Part shown: one piece after another, positions 50,093 to 59,077 of the stretch
Position numbering within the stretch: the stretch's first letter is position 1
Layout of the letters: every line of letters starts with the position of its first letter
NCBI RefSeq assembly: GCF_003352915.1
Contig: NZ_CP022314.1
Span: forward strand, 3,676,677-3,740,676
Source of the DNA: Arthrobacter sp. PM3
GTDB lineage: Bacteria > Actinomycetota > Actinomycetes > Actinomycetales > Micrococcaceae
DNA: 64,000 bases
Direction: 5' to 3'
Position numbers and translations under genes: made by a program
The notes under the pieces: model-generated
Seen by the model: only the letters and a program-made list of their open reading frames with translations
Told to the model about the DNA's origin: nothing
Database searches by the model: none

Positions 50093-52228
50093 TCAGGCGC
50101 GCGCGGCTTTGCCCTGCAGCGCGGTACGGGCGATCAGAATCTTCTCATCCAGCGGCGCCTCTCCGCTGGCCCGCTGCGCCCGGGAATACGCCCGGGCCTC
50201 GTCCTGGCGGATCTTCTCCGCGCCGGTGGAGATCTCGGCCCGGAGGTGCTCCGGCCCGTAGCCGAAGGCGTCCACGAGATCCACGGCGTGCGGGCGGATC
50301 TTGACCAAAAGCCGGTTGATGTACTCGCCCACGGTGCGTCCGCGCTGCATCGACAGCCGGCCGTTCATGAGGTACCAGGCGAGGTGCTTTTCGATCAGCG
50401 ACAGGCCGAAGAGATCGCGGAGCCAGGTCAGGACCCTGCGGGTCCCGGGGTCGGTCACCGTGCCGAGCGCGTCGGTGAAGGCTTCCCACTGCAACAGTTC
50501 CGCATGGGCCTGGGCGGCCTCGATGAGCTCGTGCTGGTGGGCGTTGAACACGGCCGCGCCCTGCTCCTGCGGAAGCCGGCCGGCGCCCTTGAGCGCCGCC
50601 CCGGCCTGCGCCACCATGGTCTGCACCCGGTCCGTCAGCAGGGCGCGCTGGCCCGCTTCGTCGCGGATGGCGATGGCCGCCTTCTGCACCGAACCGGTGT
50701 CCGCCACGAACTGCGCCACCTGGCGCAGCCCGCTGCGGTGCAGTGCGGTGCCCGTGGCCTGGTTGACGACGTACCGGGCCAGGACACCGACGTTGACGTT
50801 ACGGAATTCCTTGGCGTAGTCGGCGAGCAGGCGCTTGGCGACGAGCTGCAGCAGCACCGTGTTGTCACCCTCGAACGTCACATAGACGTCGAGGTCAGCG
50901 CGCAGCGACGCAAAGCGGTTCTCGATCAGGAAGCCGGCGCCGCCGCAGGCCTCGCGGCATTCCTGGAGGGTGTCCAGGGCATGCCAGGTGCTCAGCGGCT
51001 TCAGCGCCGCGGCCAGGGTCTCGAGGTCCTGGCGGTCCTCGTCGGTGTCGTGCCGGCCGGAGAAGACGTCGTCGAACTTCTCCAGCAGCTGCTCGTGCGC
51101 GAAGCTGGCCGCATATGTCGTTGCGAGCCGGGTGAAGAGGCGCCGCTGGTGACGCTGGTAGTCCAGCAGGACCTCTTCGTCGGTCTGCGAGGAGGCAGTG
51201 AACTGCCGCCGCTCGGTGGCGTACTGGATGGCGGTCTTGAGCGCGAGTTTGGAGGCGGCCACGGCGGCGCCGTCCAGGGAGACCCGGCCCTGGACGAGGG
51301 TGCCGAGCATGGTGAAGAAGCGCCGGCCGGGGCTGGCGATGGGGGAGGAGTAGTTGCCTTCGGCGTCGACGTCGCCGTAGCGGTTGAGCAGGTTGGTGCG
51401 CGGAATGCGGACGTTCGTGAAATGCAGCCGGCCGTTGTCGATGCCGTTCAGGCCGCCCTTGACGCCGTCGTCCTCGCCGCCGATGCCGGGCAGGAACTCC
51501 TTGGTACCGGGGTCGCGCAGGTCCAGGTAGAAAGCGTGCACGCCGTGGTTGACGCCCCGGGTCACGAGCTGGGCAAACACGACGGCGCCCAGGCCGTCGA
51601 TCGCGGCATTGCCGATGTAGTCCTTCCAAGCCGCCCGGAAGGGCGTGTGGATCACGAATTCCTCGGAGGCCGGGTCATAGGTGGCCGTCGTGGCGATACT
51701 GGCCACATCCGAGCCGTGCCCGGTCTCGGTCATGGCGAAGCAGCCGGGGATGGCCAGGCTCATGATGCCCGGCAGCCACTTCCTGTGGTGGTCCTCGGTG
51801 CCCAGATGCATCACGGCCGAGCCGAAGAGGCCCCACTGCACGCCGGCCTTGATCTGCAGCGACGGATCGGCGGTGACCAGTTCCTCGAACCCGGCGATGT
51901 TGCCGCCATGGTCATCGGCGCCGCCCAGCGCGGCGGGAAAGGCCCGGTGCACGGCGTTGTTGCGCACCAGAAGTTCCAGCTGCCCGAAGGCGCGCCGCCG
52001 GTGTTCGGTGTGGGTGAGGCCCTCGATCTTGTGCAGCTCCGGCCGGCCGGAAACGTCCCGCGCGTGCCGGCGCACGTCGGCCCACTTGCCCAGCAGCTGT
52101 TCGCCCAGGGCCGCGACGTCGACGGCGGGCAACCCGGCACTGCCGGGTCGGCCGGCTGCCGCAGCGGCTCCGGGAGTTGCGGTGCGGCCGGGCGCGGCGC
52201 TGGCGGTACGGTCGGCTAGTTCAGTCAT
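50093..52228 (-). CDS. Acyl-CoA dehydrogenase/oxidase-like flavoprotein (FadE5-type)
   Basis: It introduces the alpha-beta double bond in fatty acyl-CoA in the first step of beta-oxidation. The 711-aa length is larger than a short-chain dehydrogenase and close to acyl-CoA oxidases or FadE5. FAD-binding block CFAMTETGHGSD and the Arg-rich AVAASKLALKTAIQYATERRQF are clear; the catalytic Glu is in YVTFEGDNTVL. The N-terminal 40 residues are Ala/Gly-rich. Gene order with the TetR, thiolase, FabG4 and hydratase genes matches the Rv0244c-Rv0241c cluster in M. tuberculosis, so FadE5 is the closest known counterpart. Confidence 0.92.
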   Translation of the reverse strand: MTELADRTASAAPGRTATPGAAAAAGRPGSAGLPAVDVAALGEQLLGKWADVRRHARDVSGRPELHKIEGLTHTEHRRRAFGQLELLVRNNAVHRAFPAALGGADDHGGNIAGFEELVTADPSLQIKAGVQWGLFGSAVMHLGTEDHHRKWLPGIMSLAIPGCFAMTETGHGSDVASIATTATYDPASEEFVIHTPFRAAWKDYIGNAAIDGLGAVVFAQLVTRGVNHGVHAFYLDLRDPGTKEFLPGIGGEDDGVKGGLNGIDNGRLHFTNVRIPRTNLLNRYGDVDAEGNYSSPIASPGRRFFTMLGTLVQGRVSLDGAAVAASKLALKTAIQYATERRQFTASSQTDEEVLLDYQRHQRRLFTRLATTYAASFAHEQLLEKFDDVFSGRHDTDEDRQDLETLAAALKPLSTWHALDTLQECREACGGAGFLIENRFASLRADLDVYVTFEGDNTVLLQLVAKRLLADYAKEFRNVNVGVLARYVVNQATGTALHRSGLRQVAQFVADTGSVQKAAIAIRDEAGQRALLTDRVQTMVAQAGAALKGAGRLPQEQGAAVFNAHQHELIEAAQAHAELLQWEAFTDALGTVTDPGTRRVLTWLRDLFGLSLIEKHLAWYLMNGRLSMQRGRTVGEYINRLLVKIRPHAVDLVDAFGYGPEHLRAEISTGAEKIRQDEARAYSRAQRASGEAPLDEKILIARTALQGKAARA

Positions 52229-52255
52229 GTCGATTCCTTCGTTGGTTCTGACAAT

Positions 52256-53002
52256 TCAGTTCTGCGGGTCCGGCTGCTTCGGGGGCGACTGCAGTTCGGG
52301 GGCGATCCCGAAGCAGAGCCAGTCCGTGATCTGCCGCGCCATGGCCTCCTGGTCCGGCTTGGCGGGTCCGGGCGGGCTGGCGAGCCATTGCTCTCCGGCA
52401 TTGCGGACCAGCCCGATCGCGGCATTGGGCCAGTAGCCGATCACGGCTTCCTTGTCCGGGCCGCCGCCCAGGTGGCTGCGCATGGGGCGGGCAATCATGT
52501 CGCTGATGGCGGCGAAGAAGTGGCTCAGCGCTCCCGCCGTGGCCATCGACGGGCCTGCCACTTCCGTGTCCCCCGGGGCGTGCCGGGTCACGAAGGCGTA
52601 GACGTTCGGGCTGGTTTCCGCCATCTGCAGATAGGCGGAGACCATGGCGAACAGTCCTTCCCGTGGTGTCTGGGCGTTCTGGGCGGCGTCCTGGATGCGG
52701 CGCTGCATCTGGCCCAGGACCACTTCGCCGACCGCCTGCTGGAGGCCGGCCTTGTCGCCGAAATACCGGTAGAAGACCGATTTCGACGTTCCCGCGGCCA
52801 CGGCGATGTCCTCCATGGACGCCTCACTGCCCAGTGCATGGACTGCCATCCGGGCGGACTTGATCAGTTCGCGGCGGCGCTGCTCGCGGTGGGACTGCCA
52901 GCGGGAGGCCCGGCCGTCGACGGCGGGACCGCCGGCGTCCTTGCCCGCGGCCTGCCCGGGGTGCGCAGCGGCCGCCGGCGGACGTGCTTCGGGGGTGTTC
53001 AC
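52256..53002 (-). CDS. TetR-family regulator of the fatty-acid cluster
   Basis: This is a 248-aa repressor. The HTH is at about residues 45-95 (RRRELIKSARMAVHALGSEASMEDIAVAAGTSKSVFYRYFGDKAGL), with a mostly helical ligand-binding domain after it. It has a disordered Pro/Ala-rich N-terminus of about 40 residues. GTG 53002 is the likely start, since the 13-bp inverted repeat operator begins one base upstream. The longer open frame up to 53371 is antisense to fadA2. It lies between the FadE5-type gene (same strand) and the divergent thiolase, which it probably regulates together. The ligand is probably an acyl-CoA. Confidence 0.88.
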   Translation of the reverse strand: MNTPEARPPAAAAHPGQAAGKDAGGPAVDGRASRWQSHREQRRRELIKSARMAVHALGSEASMEDIAVAAGTSKSVFYRYFGDKAGLQQAVGEVVLGQMQRRIQDAAQNAQTPREGLFAMVSAYLQMAETSPNVYAFVTRHAPGDTEVAGPSMATAGALSHFFAAISDMIARPMRSHLGGGPDKEAVIGYWPNAAIGLVRNAGEQWLASPPGPAKPDQEAMARQITDWLCFGIAPELQSPPKQPDPQN

Positions 53003-53033
53003 GATACTCAGCGTATCAGGTACGCTGGGTATC
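53003..53033. promoter_or_regulatory. TetR operator: 13-bp inverted repeat in the divergent promoter
   Basis: GATACTCAGCGTA (53003-53015) and TACGCTGGGTATC (53021-53033) pair with one mismatch around a TCAGG spacer. The site abuts the tetR GTG and lies 31 bases before the thiolase ATG, so one bound dimer pair could block both promoters. Confidence 0.85.
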
Positions 53034-53063
53034 GGTAACCGCATTGATCGAAGGAGACAGCCC

Positions 53064-54467
53064 ATGTCCGTCAACGGACAGTCAGTACCCGGACCCCAGG
53101 AACCTGTGACCGCGCCGCCCGCCGCACCGTCCGCCGCAGGCCGGGCACCGAAGGCCGGTGCAGCCGAGTCGCAGTTCCGCAAGGCCGTGGTGGTGGGCGG
53201 GAACCGCATCCCGTTCGCCCGGACCGGCGGGGCGTACACCAAGTCCTCCAACCAGGACATGCTCACCGCCGCCCTGGACGGACTGATCGCCCGCTTCGGC
53301 CTCCAGGATGAACGGATCGGGGAAGTTGCTGCCGGCGCCGTCCTCAAGCACTCCCGGGACTTCAATCTCACCCGGGAAGCAGTCCTCGGCTCACCCCTGT
53401 CGGCCGAGACCCCGGCCTACGACCTCCAGCAGGCCTGCGCCACCGGCCTGGAGACGGTCCTCGGCCTGGCCAACAAGATCAAGCTGGGCCAGATCGATTC
53501 GGCGATCGCCGGCGGCGTCGATTCCGCCTCCGACGCCCCCATTGCCGTCAGCGAGGGCCTGCGCGAGGTTCTCCTGGACCTGAACCGGGCCAAGACGGTC
53601 TCCCGGAAGCTGCAGGTCCTCAGCCGGCTCCGGCCCAAGGACCTGGCCCCGGACGCCCCGAACACGGGGGAGCCGCGGACCGGACTGTCGATGGGCGAGC
53701 ACCAGGCGCTGACCACCGCGCAGTGGAAGATCACCCGCGAAGCCCAGGACGAACTGGCCTTCAACAGCCACCAAAACCTGGCCGCCGCCTACGACGCCGG
53801 CTTCTTCGATGACCTCATCACCCCGTACCGGGGCCTGAGCCGGGACTCCAACCTGCGGGCCGATACGAGCCTGGAGAAACTGGCCGCCCTCAAGCCCGTC
53901 TTCGGCAAGAACCTGGGCGCCGAAGCGACCATGACCGCCGGTAACTCCACTCCGCTGACGGACGGCGCCTCCACGGTGCTGCTCGCGTCCGAGGAATGGG
54001 CGGACGCCCACGACCTCCCCAAGCTGGCCGCCGTGGTGGACGGCGAGGCTGCCGCCGTCGACTTCGTCCACGGCAAGGACGGGCTCCTCATGGCACCGGC
54101 GTTCGCGGTGCCCCGGCTGCTGGCGCGGCTCAACCTGACCTTCGACGACATCGACTTCTTTGAGATCCACGAGGCCTTCGCCGGCACGGTGCTCAGCACG
54201 CTCGCCGCCTGGGAGGACGAAGAGTTCGGCCGCACCCGGCTGGGCCTGGACGGCGCATTCGGCAGCGTCGACCGGTCCAAGCTGAACGTCAACGGCTCAT
54301 CGCTGGCCGCGGGGCACCCGTTTGCCGCCACGGGCGGGCGGATCGTGGCGTCCCTGGCGAAGATGCTGTACGACAAGGGCCAGGTGGACGGGCGGCCGGC
54401 CCGGGGCCTGGTCTCCATCTGCGCCGCCGGCGGCCAGGGCGTCGTCGCCGTTCTCGAAGCACTCTAG
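53064..54467 (+). CDS. Acetyl-CoA C-acyltransferase, FadA2-like
   Basis: It cleaves 3-ketoacyl-CoA with CoA (beta-oxidation thiolysis). The 467-aa protein has the nucleophile C125 (LQQACATGLE), His in EIHEAFAG, and the second Cys in VSICAAGGQG, so the catalytic set is complete, unlike the thiolase at 15457. A His/Gly motif, AAGHPFAATGG, is present. The N-terminal 38 residues are Pro/Ala-rich. AAGGAG lies nine bases before ATG 53064. Gene order with the FabG4- and HtdX-like genes (11-base gap, then a four-base overlap) indicates an operon repressed by the TetR protein. Confidence 0.93.
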   Translation: MSVNGQSVPGPQEPVTAPPAAPSAAGRAPKAGAAESQFRKAVVVGGNRIPFARTGGAYTKSSNQDMLTAALDGLIARFGLQDERIGEVAAGAVLKHSRDFNLTREAVLGSPLSAETPAYDLQQACATGLETVLGLANKIKLGQIDSAIAGGVDSASDAPIAVSEGLREVLLDLNRAKTVSRKLQVLSRLRPKDLAPDAPNTGEPRTGLSMGEHQALTTAQWKITREAQDELAFNSHQNLAAAYDAGFFDDLITPYRGLSRDSNLRADTSLEKLAALKPVFGKNLGAEATMTAGNSTPLTDGASTVLLASEEWADAHDLPKLAAVVDGEAAAVDFVHGKDGLLMAPAFAVPRLLARLNLTFDDIDFFEIHEAFAGTVLSTLAAWEDEEFGRTRLGLDGAFGSVDRSKLNVNGSSLAAGHPFAATGGRIVASLAKMLYDKGQVDGRPARGLVSICAAGGQGVVAVLEAL

Positions 54468-54477
54468 GGGGACCGCC

Positions 54478-55818
54478 ATGAGTGACAAATACACACGCCT
54501 CGTCAGCCACGGGCTCGGCAAGGACATCGCCAGGAAACTCGGGCTTCCGCAGCCGGTGGTGCTCCGCCGCCACCAGCCCGGCCGCCCCCTCATCGAAGGC
54601 CCCGTCCTGGTCCAGGGCTCCACCGCCGGCGCCGACGATCTCGCCGCGACCCTCCTGGCCTGGAACCTCGACGTCCGCCGGCACGCGATCCCGAAGGAAA
54701 AGCTGGGCGCGATCATCCTGGTGCTGGACGGGCTGGCGCGGCCCGAAGACCTGGAAAAGCCGGTCCTGACGGCGGCCGCCTCGCTGCGTGACCTTGCCCC
54801 GAATGCCCGCGTCATCACCGTGTCCCGCACGACGGACTCCGCCACGGACCCGGCCGCGGCCGCGGCCCGGCAGGGCGTCGACGGCCTCCTGCGGTCACTG
54901 GCGAAGGAGCTGCGCGCCGGCGCCACCGGAAACGGCATCCTGCTCGCCGACGGCGCAGACACCACCAGCCCCGCCACCCTGGGGGCGTTGCGGTTCTTCC
55001 TCTCGGGCCGCTCCGCGTTCGTGGACGGGCAGTTCCTCACTGTCTCCTCCGTCGCCGGGCAGCTGCCCGCCGACGCCGAAAAGCCGCTGGCCGGCAAGGT
55101 CGCCGTCGTGACCGGCGCCGCCCGGGGCATCGGGGCCGCGATCGCCCGCACCCTGTACCGCGACGGCGCCACGCTGATCGTCGTCGACATCCCGGCCGCA
55201 GGCGACCACCTCGCCGAGGTCGCCAACGAGGTCCACGGCACAGCCCTGCAGCTGGACATCAGCCGCGACGACGCCGGGCGGCGGATCATCGAGCACGCTG
55301 CGGCCAGGCACGGCCGGCTGGACATCGTGATCCACAATGCCGGGATCACCCGGGACAAGCTCCTGGCCAACATGGATGCCGCCCGCTGGAACGCCGTGAT
55401 CGGGGTCAATATCGCCGCCCAGCTGCGGATCAACGAGGCCCTGCTGGCCTCGGAGCATTTCCGCGGCGCCCCCCGGATCGTGTCCGTGGCGTCCACCAGC
55501 GGCATCGCCGGCAACCGCGGCCAGACCAACTATGCCGCGTCCAAGGGCGGCGTGATCGGCATGGTCCGCGCCACGGCGCCGCTCATCGGCGCGCACGGCG
55601 GATCCATCAATGCGGTCGCTCCCGGCTTCATTGAAACGGAGATGACCGCACGGATCCCCTTTGCCACCCGTGAAGTCGCACGCCGGCTCAACTCCCTGCA
55701 GCAGGGCGGCCGGCCGGAGGACGTCGCCGAGGCCATCGCGTTCCTGGCCAGCGACGCCGCCGGCGGAATTTCCGGGGAGGTGCTGCGCGTCTGCGGGCAG
55801 AACCTGGTGGGGGCATGA
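54478..55818 (+). CDS. High-molecular-weight FabG (FabG4-type SDR)
   Basis: It reduces or oxidises 3-ketoacyl-CoA or ACP; FabG4 of M. tuberculosis prefers acyl-CoA and NADH. The 446-aa product has an N-terminal domain (1-200) with GLGKDIARKLGLPQPVVLRR, the flavodoxin-like part seen in FabG4, and then a complete SDR domain: TGAARGIG, NAGITRD, SVASTSG and NYAASKGG (Y-x3-K). The ending GEVLRVCGQNLVGA is conserved in the group. Start ATG 54478; GGGGG upstream. It is coupled to the dehydratase gene by a four-base overlap. Confidence 0.93.
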   Translation: MSDKYTRLVSHGLGKDIARKLGLPQPVVLRRHQPGRPLIEGPVLVQGSTAGADDLAATLLAWNLDVRRHAIPKEKLGAIILVLDGLARPEDLEKPVLTAAASLRDLAPNARVITVSRTTDSATDPAAAAARQGVDGLLRSLAKELRAGATGNGILLADGADTTSPATLGALRFFLSGRSAFVDGQFLTVSSVAGQLPADAEKPLAGKVAVVTGAARGIGAAIARTLYRDGATLIVVDIPAAGDHLAEVANEVHGTALQLDISRDDAGRRIIEHAAARHGRLDIVIHNAGITRDKLLANMDAARWNAVIGVNIAAQLRINEALLASEHFRGAPRIVSVASTSGIAGNRGQTNYAASKGGVIGMVRATAPLIGAHGGSINAVAPGFIETEMTARIPFATREVARRLNSLQQGGRPEDVAEAIAFLASDAAGGISGEVLRVCGQNLVGA

Positions 55819-56729
55819 GCCGCCCCCAGACCGTCATCCTGGGCGAGATGCCGTCCTTGTCCAAGCTTTACGTCAACGCCGCTGCCACCGCAGCCCGACG
55901 CCGGGTCCTGGGCACGCACGGAGGCGCCGACCTGCCCCCGTTCACCCATGAGGTCCGCGGCGTGCGGGCGGACGTGGCCAACCTGACGGCGTACCAGCAC
56001 CTGATCGGCGAGACCGCGAGCGACATCCTGCCCGCCGGGTTCATCCATGCGCTGGCTTTTCCGCTGGCCATGAGCGTCATGAACCGGGACGATTTTCCGT
56101 TGCCGCTGCTCGGCATGATCCACCTGACCAACAAGGTGGTGCAGTCGGCCCCGGTCATGTTCACCGAGGCCCTGGACATCCGGGCACGGGTGGACAATCT
56201 GCGGGGTCACCGGGCCGGCACCCAGCTCGACGTCGTGGCGGAGGTCCGGGCCGCAGGGCACGACGCCGTCCGCTGGCACGGCGTCTCGACCTACCTGGCC
56301 AAGGGCGTCTTCCTTCCCGGGATCGACAAGCCCTCCGTGCCGGTGACGCCGCCGCCGTTCTCGGCCCCGGACCCCACGGCCCTGTGGCAGCTGGGCGTGG
56401 ATACCGGACGTGCTTACGCCGCCGTGTCCGGCGACTTCAATCCCATCCACCTGAGCGTCCTGACCGCCAAGGCCCTCGGGCTGCGGCGCTCCCTCGCCCA
56501 CGGCATGTACCTGGCCTCGCGTGCGCTGGCCGACGTCGGCGCCGTCAAGGGGGACGCGTTCAGCTGGGAGGTGGCGTTCGAGGCCCCGGTGTTCCTGCCG
56601 GCCAGGGTGGCGCTGGACATCAGCACCGTACAGGCCGACGGCGGCGCCTGGCAGCGTTCGGACTATGTGGCGTGGAACCCGCTGTCCGGCCGCCGGCACT
56701 TCAGCGGCACCGTGGCGGCGCCGGCCTAG
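55815..56729 (+). CDS. MaoC-family (R)-hydratase, HtdX-like
   Basis: It hydrates or dehydrates enoyl/3-hydroxyacyl-CoA. The 304-aa protein has the double hot-dog fold. The catalytic hydratase-2 motif is YAAVSGDFNPIHLS (Asp and His, about residue 200), followed by SLAHGMYLAS. The N-terminal half (FTHEVRGVRADVANLTAYQHLIGE) is the degenerate hot-dog. It completes the FadE5, FadA2, FabG4, HtdX set. ATG overlaps the stop of the reductase gene. The stop is 21 bases from the convergent FUSC gene. Confidence 0.92.
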   Translation: MSRPQTVILGEMPSLSKLYVNAAATAARRRVLGTHGGADLPPFTHEVRGVRADVANLTAYQHLIGETASDILPAGFIHALAFPLAMSVMNRDDFPLPLLGMIHLTNKVVQSAPVMFTEALDIRARVDNLRGHRAGTQLDVVAEVRAAGHDAVRWHGVSTYLAKGVFLPGIDKPSVPVTPPPFSAPDPTALWQLGVDTGRAYAAVSGDFNPIHLSVLTAKALGLRRSLAHGMYLASRALADVGAVKGDAFSWEVAFEAPVFLPARVALDISTVQADGGAWQRSDYVAWNPLSGRRHFSGTVAAPA

Positions 56730-56750
56730 GCGAATTGCTGAGGGAACTGC

Positions 56751-57869
56751 TCAGGCCGGGTGCTTCACCACCCGCAGCATCCGGTGCAGGCTCACGAGGA
56801 TGGATTCCACCGCGCTGGCCGCACCAACGGGGCGCGGTTCGGAGGCGAGCCTGGCGGTGAGGCTGTCGATCGCCGCGTCGGCGGCTGCGGAAAGCTCGGC
56901 CTGGCGTTCCGGCTGGTCCTCTTCCGTGGCCCGCAGCACGTCGCCGACGGCGGACACGGCATCGCCGAGCGGCTCCGTGTACTCGTCGGGCACCACGAAG
57001 GGGGCGTCCTCGGCCCAGATCACGTCCGAGAGGACCTGGGTGACGTCCTGGACGTGAAACGTAAGCCGCTCGAGGTCCCGCAGGTTCCGGTAGTCGCGGT
57101 CCATGTCGCGCGGGTGCAGGTGGCGCCGGGGATTGGCCCGCCGGCTTGCGTCGGCCTTCTCGACGGCGAACCGCACCGAGCGGGCGTGCGCGGCCAGCGC
57201 CTCGGAGCGGCGGGACCAATCGACGTGCTCCGGCGGCCAGCTCTCCTTGAGGGCCTTGCCCATGTCCCAGAGCTGCTGGGCGAGGGCCTGGCGCAGTTCG
57301 GCGATGCTCAGGGCCGCGGCCCGGAAGTGCAGCGGCGGGAACACCAGAAGGTTGACGACGATCCCCACCGTGACGCCGACCCCCATTTGGAAGAGGTAGC
57401 CGAACGAGAACGTGTCCGGGTTGTGGCCGCCGACCAGCAGGACCAGGAGCGCCGCCGTCGGGATCCAGTCCCGGCCCGAACCGATCTTCGGCAGTCCGGC
57501 CAGGATGACCCCCACGCCCATGACCACCGCGACTGTCACCGGGGACGGCTGGCCCAGGCTGAACAGCACGAACGCCAGCCCCACCCCGATCGCGAGCCCC
57601 ACGAGCGTCTGCAGGCCCTGCCGCATGGATCCGGCGACGTTCTCATACATGGCCACCAGGGCGCCAAGCGGAGCGTAATACGGGTATTCAGCGGCGGAGC
57701 CGGGCATATAGGGCGCTATCGCGAAGGCAATGCCCGCCGCAATCGCCGCTTTCAGGGCCAGTTGGAGCCGCGGCCACAGCACGGCCGCGGCGACCGCGCT
57801 GCCCGCGGAGCGGGACAATCTGAGCAGGCGGGAGGGGGGTCGGGCGGTTGTCTTTTCACGGGTGACCAT
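56751..57869 (-). CDS. FUSC/aromatic acid exporter family membrane protein
   Basis: This 372-aa protein has an N-terminal set of about six hydrophobic helices (about residues 20-185), starting after a basic stretch (MVTREKTTARPPSRLLRLSR), and a long cytoplasmic helical C-terminus. Signatures include YYAPLGALVAMYENVAGSMRQGLQTLVGLAIG and DWIPTAALLVLLVGGHNP. It is related to efflux proteins of aromatic carboxylates and to YccS/FUSC. A 16-bp tandem repeat lies upstream of its start. The substrate is unknown; the next gene upstream is a quinone-reductase-like GST. Confidence 0.85.
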   Translation of the reverse strand: MVTREKTTARPPSRLLRLSRSAGSAVAAAVLWPRLQLALKAAIAAGIAFAIAPYMPGSAAEYPYYAPLGALVAMYENVAGSMRQGLQTLVGLAIGVGLAFVLFSLGQPSPVTVAVVMGVGVILAGLPKIGSGRDWIPTAALLVLLVGGHNPDTFSFGYLFQMGVGVTVGIVVNLLVFPPLHFRAAALSIAELRQALAQQLWDMGKALKESWPPEHVDWSRRSEALAAHARSVRFAVEKADASRRANPRRHLHPRDMDRDYRNLRDLERLTFHVQDVTQVLSDVIWAEDAPFVVPDEYTEPLGDAVSAVGDVLRATEEDQPERQAELSAAADAAIDSLTARLASEPRPVGAASAVESILVSLHRMLRVVKHPA

Positions 57870-57925
57870 CCCGGTTCACCCTAGGGCGGGGGAATTGCTG
57901 CGACAAATGGACGAAAGCCGGCTCT

Positions 57926-57983
57926 GCCGGAACCAGATACTGCCGGAATCAGATGCAGCCGGAATCAGATACAGCCGGGTCAG
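57926..57983. repeat. 16-bp tandem repeat between FUSC and GST genes
   Basis: GCCGGAATCAGATRCA is present at 57926 (GCCGGAACCAGATACT), 57942 and 57958, with a fourth partial GCCGGGTCAGG at 57974. Total about 3.6 copies. The fourth runs into the GST stop codon at 57980. Confidence 0.85.
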
Positions 57984-59047
57984 GCTGCCCCGTGCCCCGG
58001 GGTAACCTCCTCACCGGCGCGGACCGGGCCCGGCGGGGTGCCGTCGCCGAACGGCCGGCCGCCGAGTGATTCGCGGCCGTGCGTTGAGAGCCAGCCGGCG
58101 AGTTCCGGTCCTTTCGGAACGATCCCGGTCGGATTGATGTCCTCGTGGACGATGTAATAGTGCTGCTTGATCTGCACGAAGTCGATGGTGTCGCCGAACC
58201 CCGGGGTCTGGAAGAGGTCACGGGCGTAGGCCCAGAGCACGGGCATTTCGCTGAGCTTGTTCCGGTTGCATTTGAAGTGGCCGTGGTAGACGGCGTCGAA
58301 GCGGACCAGCGTGGTGAAGAGCCGGACGTCGGCCTCGGTAATGGTCTCGCCCACCAGGTACCGCTGCCCGGAGAGGCGTTCCTCCAGCCAGTCCAGGGCC
58401 GTCCACAGCCGGTCGTAGGCGGCATCGTAGGACTCCTGGGACCCGGCGAAACCGCAGCGGTAAACGCCGTTGTTGACTTCGGTGAAGACGCGCTTGTTGA
58501 CTGCGTCGATCTCCGCCCTGAGGTGCTCCGGGTACAGCTCCGGAGCGCCGGGCCGGTGGTAGCCGGTCCATTCCGTGGAGAAGTCCAGCGTGATCTGGGG
58601 GAAGTTGTTGGTCACCACCTGGCCGGTGGGGACGTCCACGACCGCCGGAACGGTGATCCCGCGCGGGTAGTCGGGGAAGCGGCGGAAGTAGGCGTCCTGG
58701 ATGCGCTCGATCCCGAGGACGGGGTCCACGCCGTCCGGGTCGAGGTCGAATGTCCAGGATCGGGAGTCGTGGGTGGGTCCGGGCTGGCCGAGGGAGATGA
58801 CGTCCTCCAAGCCCAGGAGCCGCCGCACGATCACGGTGCGGTTGGCCCACGGGCAGGCGCGCGCCGCGATGAGGCGGTAACGGCCAGGCTCCACAGGCCA
58901 GCCGGGCTCGCCATTGTTGCCGGGAGCGCCGTCCCGGGTGATCCGGTCCTCAATGTAATTGGTGTCCCGGGTGAATTCCGCACCACCGGTCACGTAGGCG
59001 CCTTTGGTGCTGAATCCGGGATCGTCGGTGTGGGTTGTCTGGCTCAT
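57980..59047 (-). CDS. Glutathionyl-hydroquinone reductase-like protein (GST Xi class)
   Basis: It reduces thiol-conjugated hydroquinones. The 355-aa protein has the catalytic Cys in RACPWANRT (C65), ITVPAVVDVPTGQVVTNNF in the thioredoxin fold, and GHFKCNRNKL in the all-alpha domain. These are all features of the Xi class (ECM4/YqjG). Actinobacteria usually lack glutathione and use mycothiol, so the likely thiol partner is mycothiol; this is inference. Start ATG 59047. It ends inside the tandem repeat at 57926-57983. The FUSC exporter downstream on the same strand could handle related aromatics. Confidence 0.9.
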   Translation of the reverse strand: MSQTTHTDDPGFSTKGAYVTGGAEFTRDTNYIEDRITRDGAPGNNGEPGWPVEPGRYRLIAARACPWANRTVIVRRLLGLEDVISLGQPGPTHDSRSWTFDLDPDGVDPVLGIERIQDAYFRRFPDYPRGITVPAVVDVPTGQVVTNNFPQITLDFSTEWTGYHRPGAPELYPEHLRAEIDAVNKRVFTEVNNGVYRCGFAGSQESYDAAYDRLWTALDWLEERLSGQRYLVGETITEADVRLFTTLVRFDAVYHGHFKCNRNKLSEMPVLWAYARDLFQTPGFGDTIDFVQIKQHYYIVHEDINPTGIVPKGPELAGWLSTHGRESLGGRPFGDGTPPGPVRAGEEVTPGHGAA

Positions 59048-59077
59048 GGTCCCAGCCTAAGGCCGGGACTCGGGCTG

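Noticed and set aside
52256-53371. Longer TetR protein starting near 53371
   Set aside because: The extra residues are antisense to fadA2 and cross the operator; GTG 53002 is a better start.
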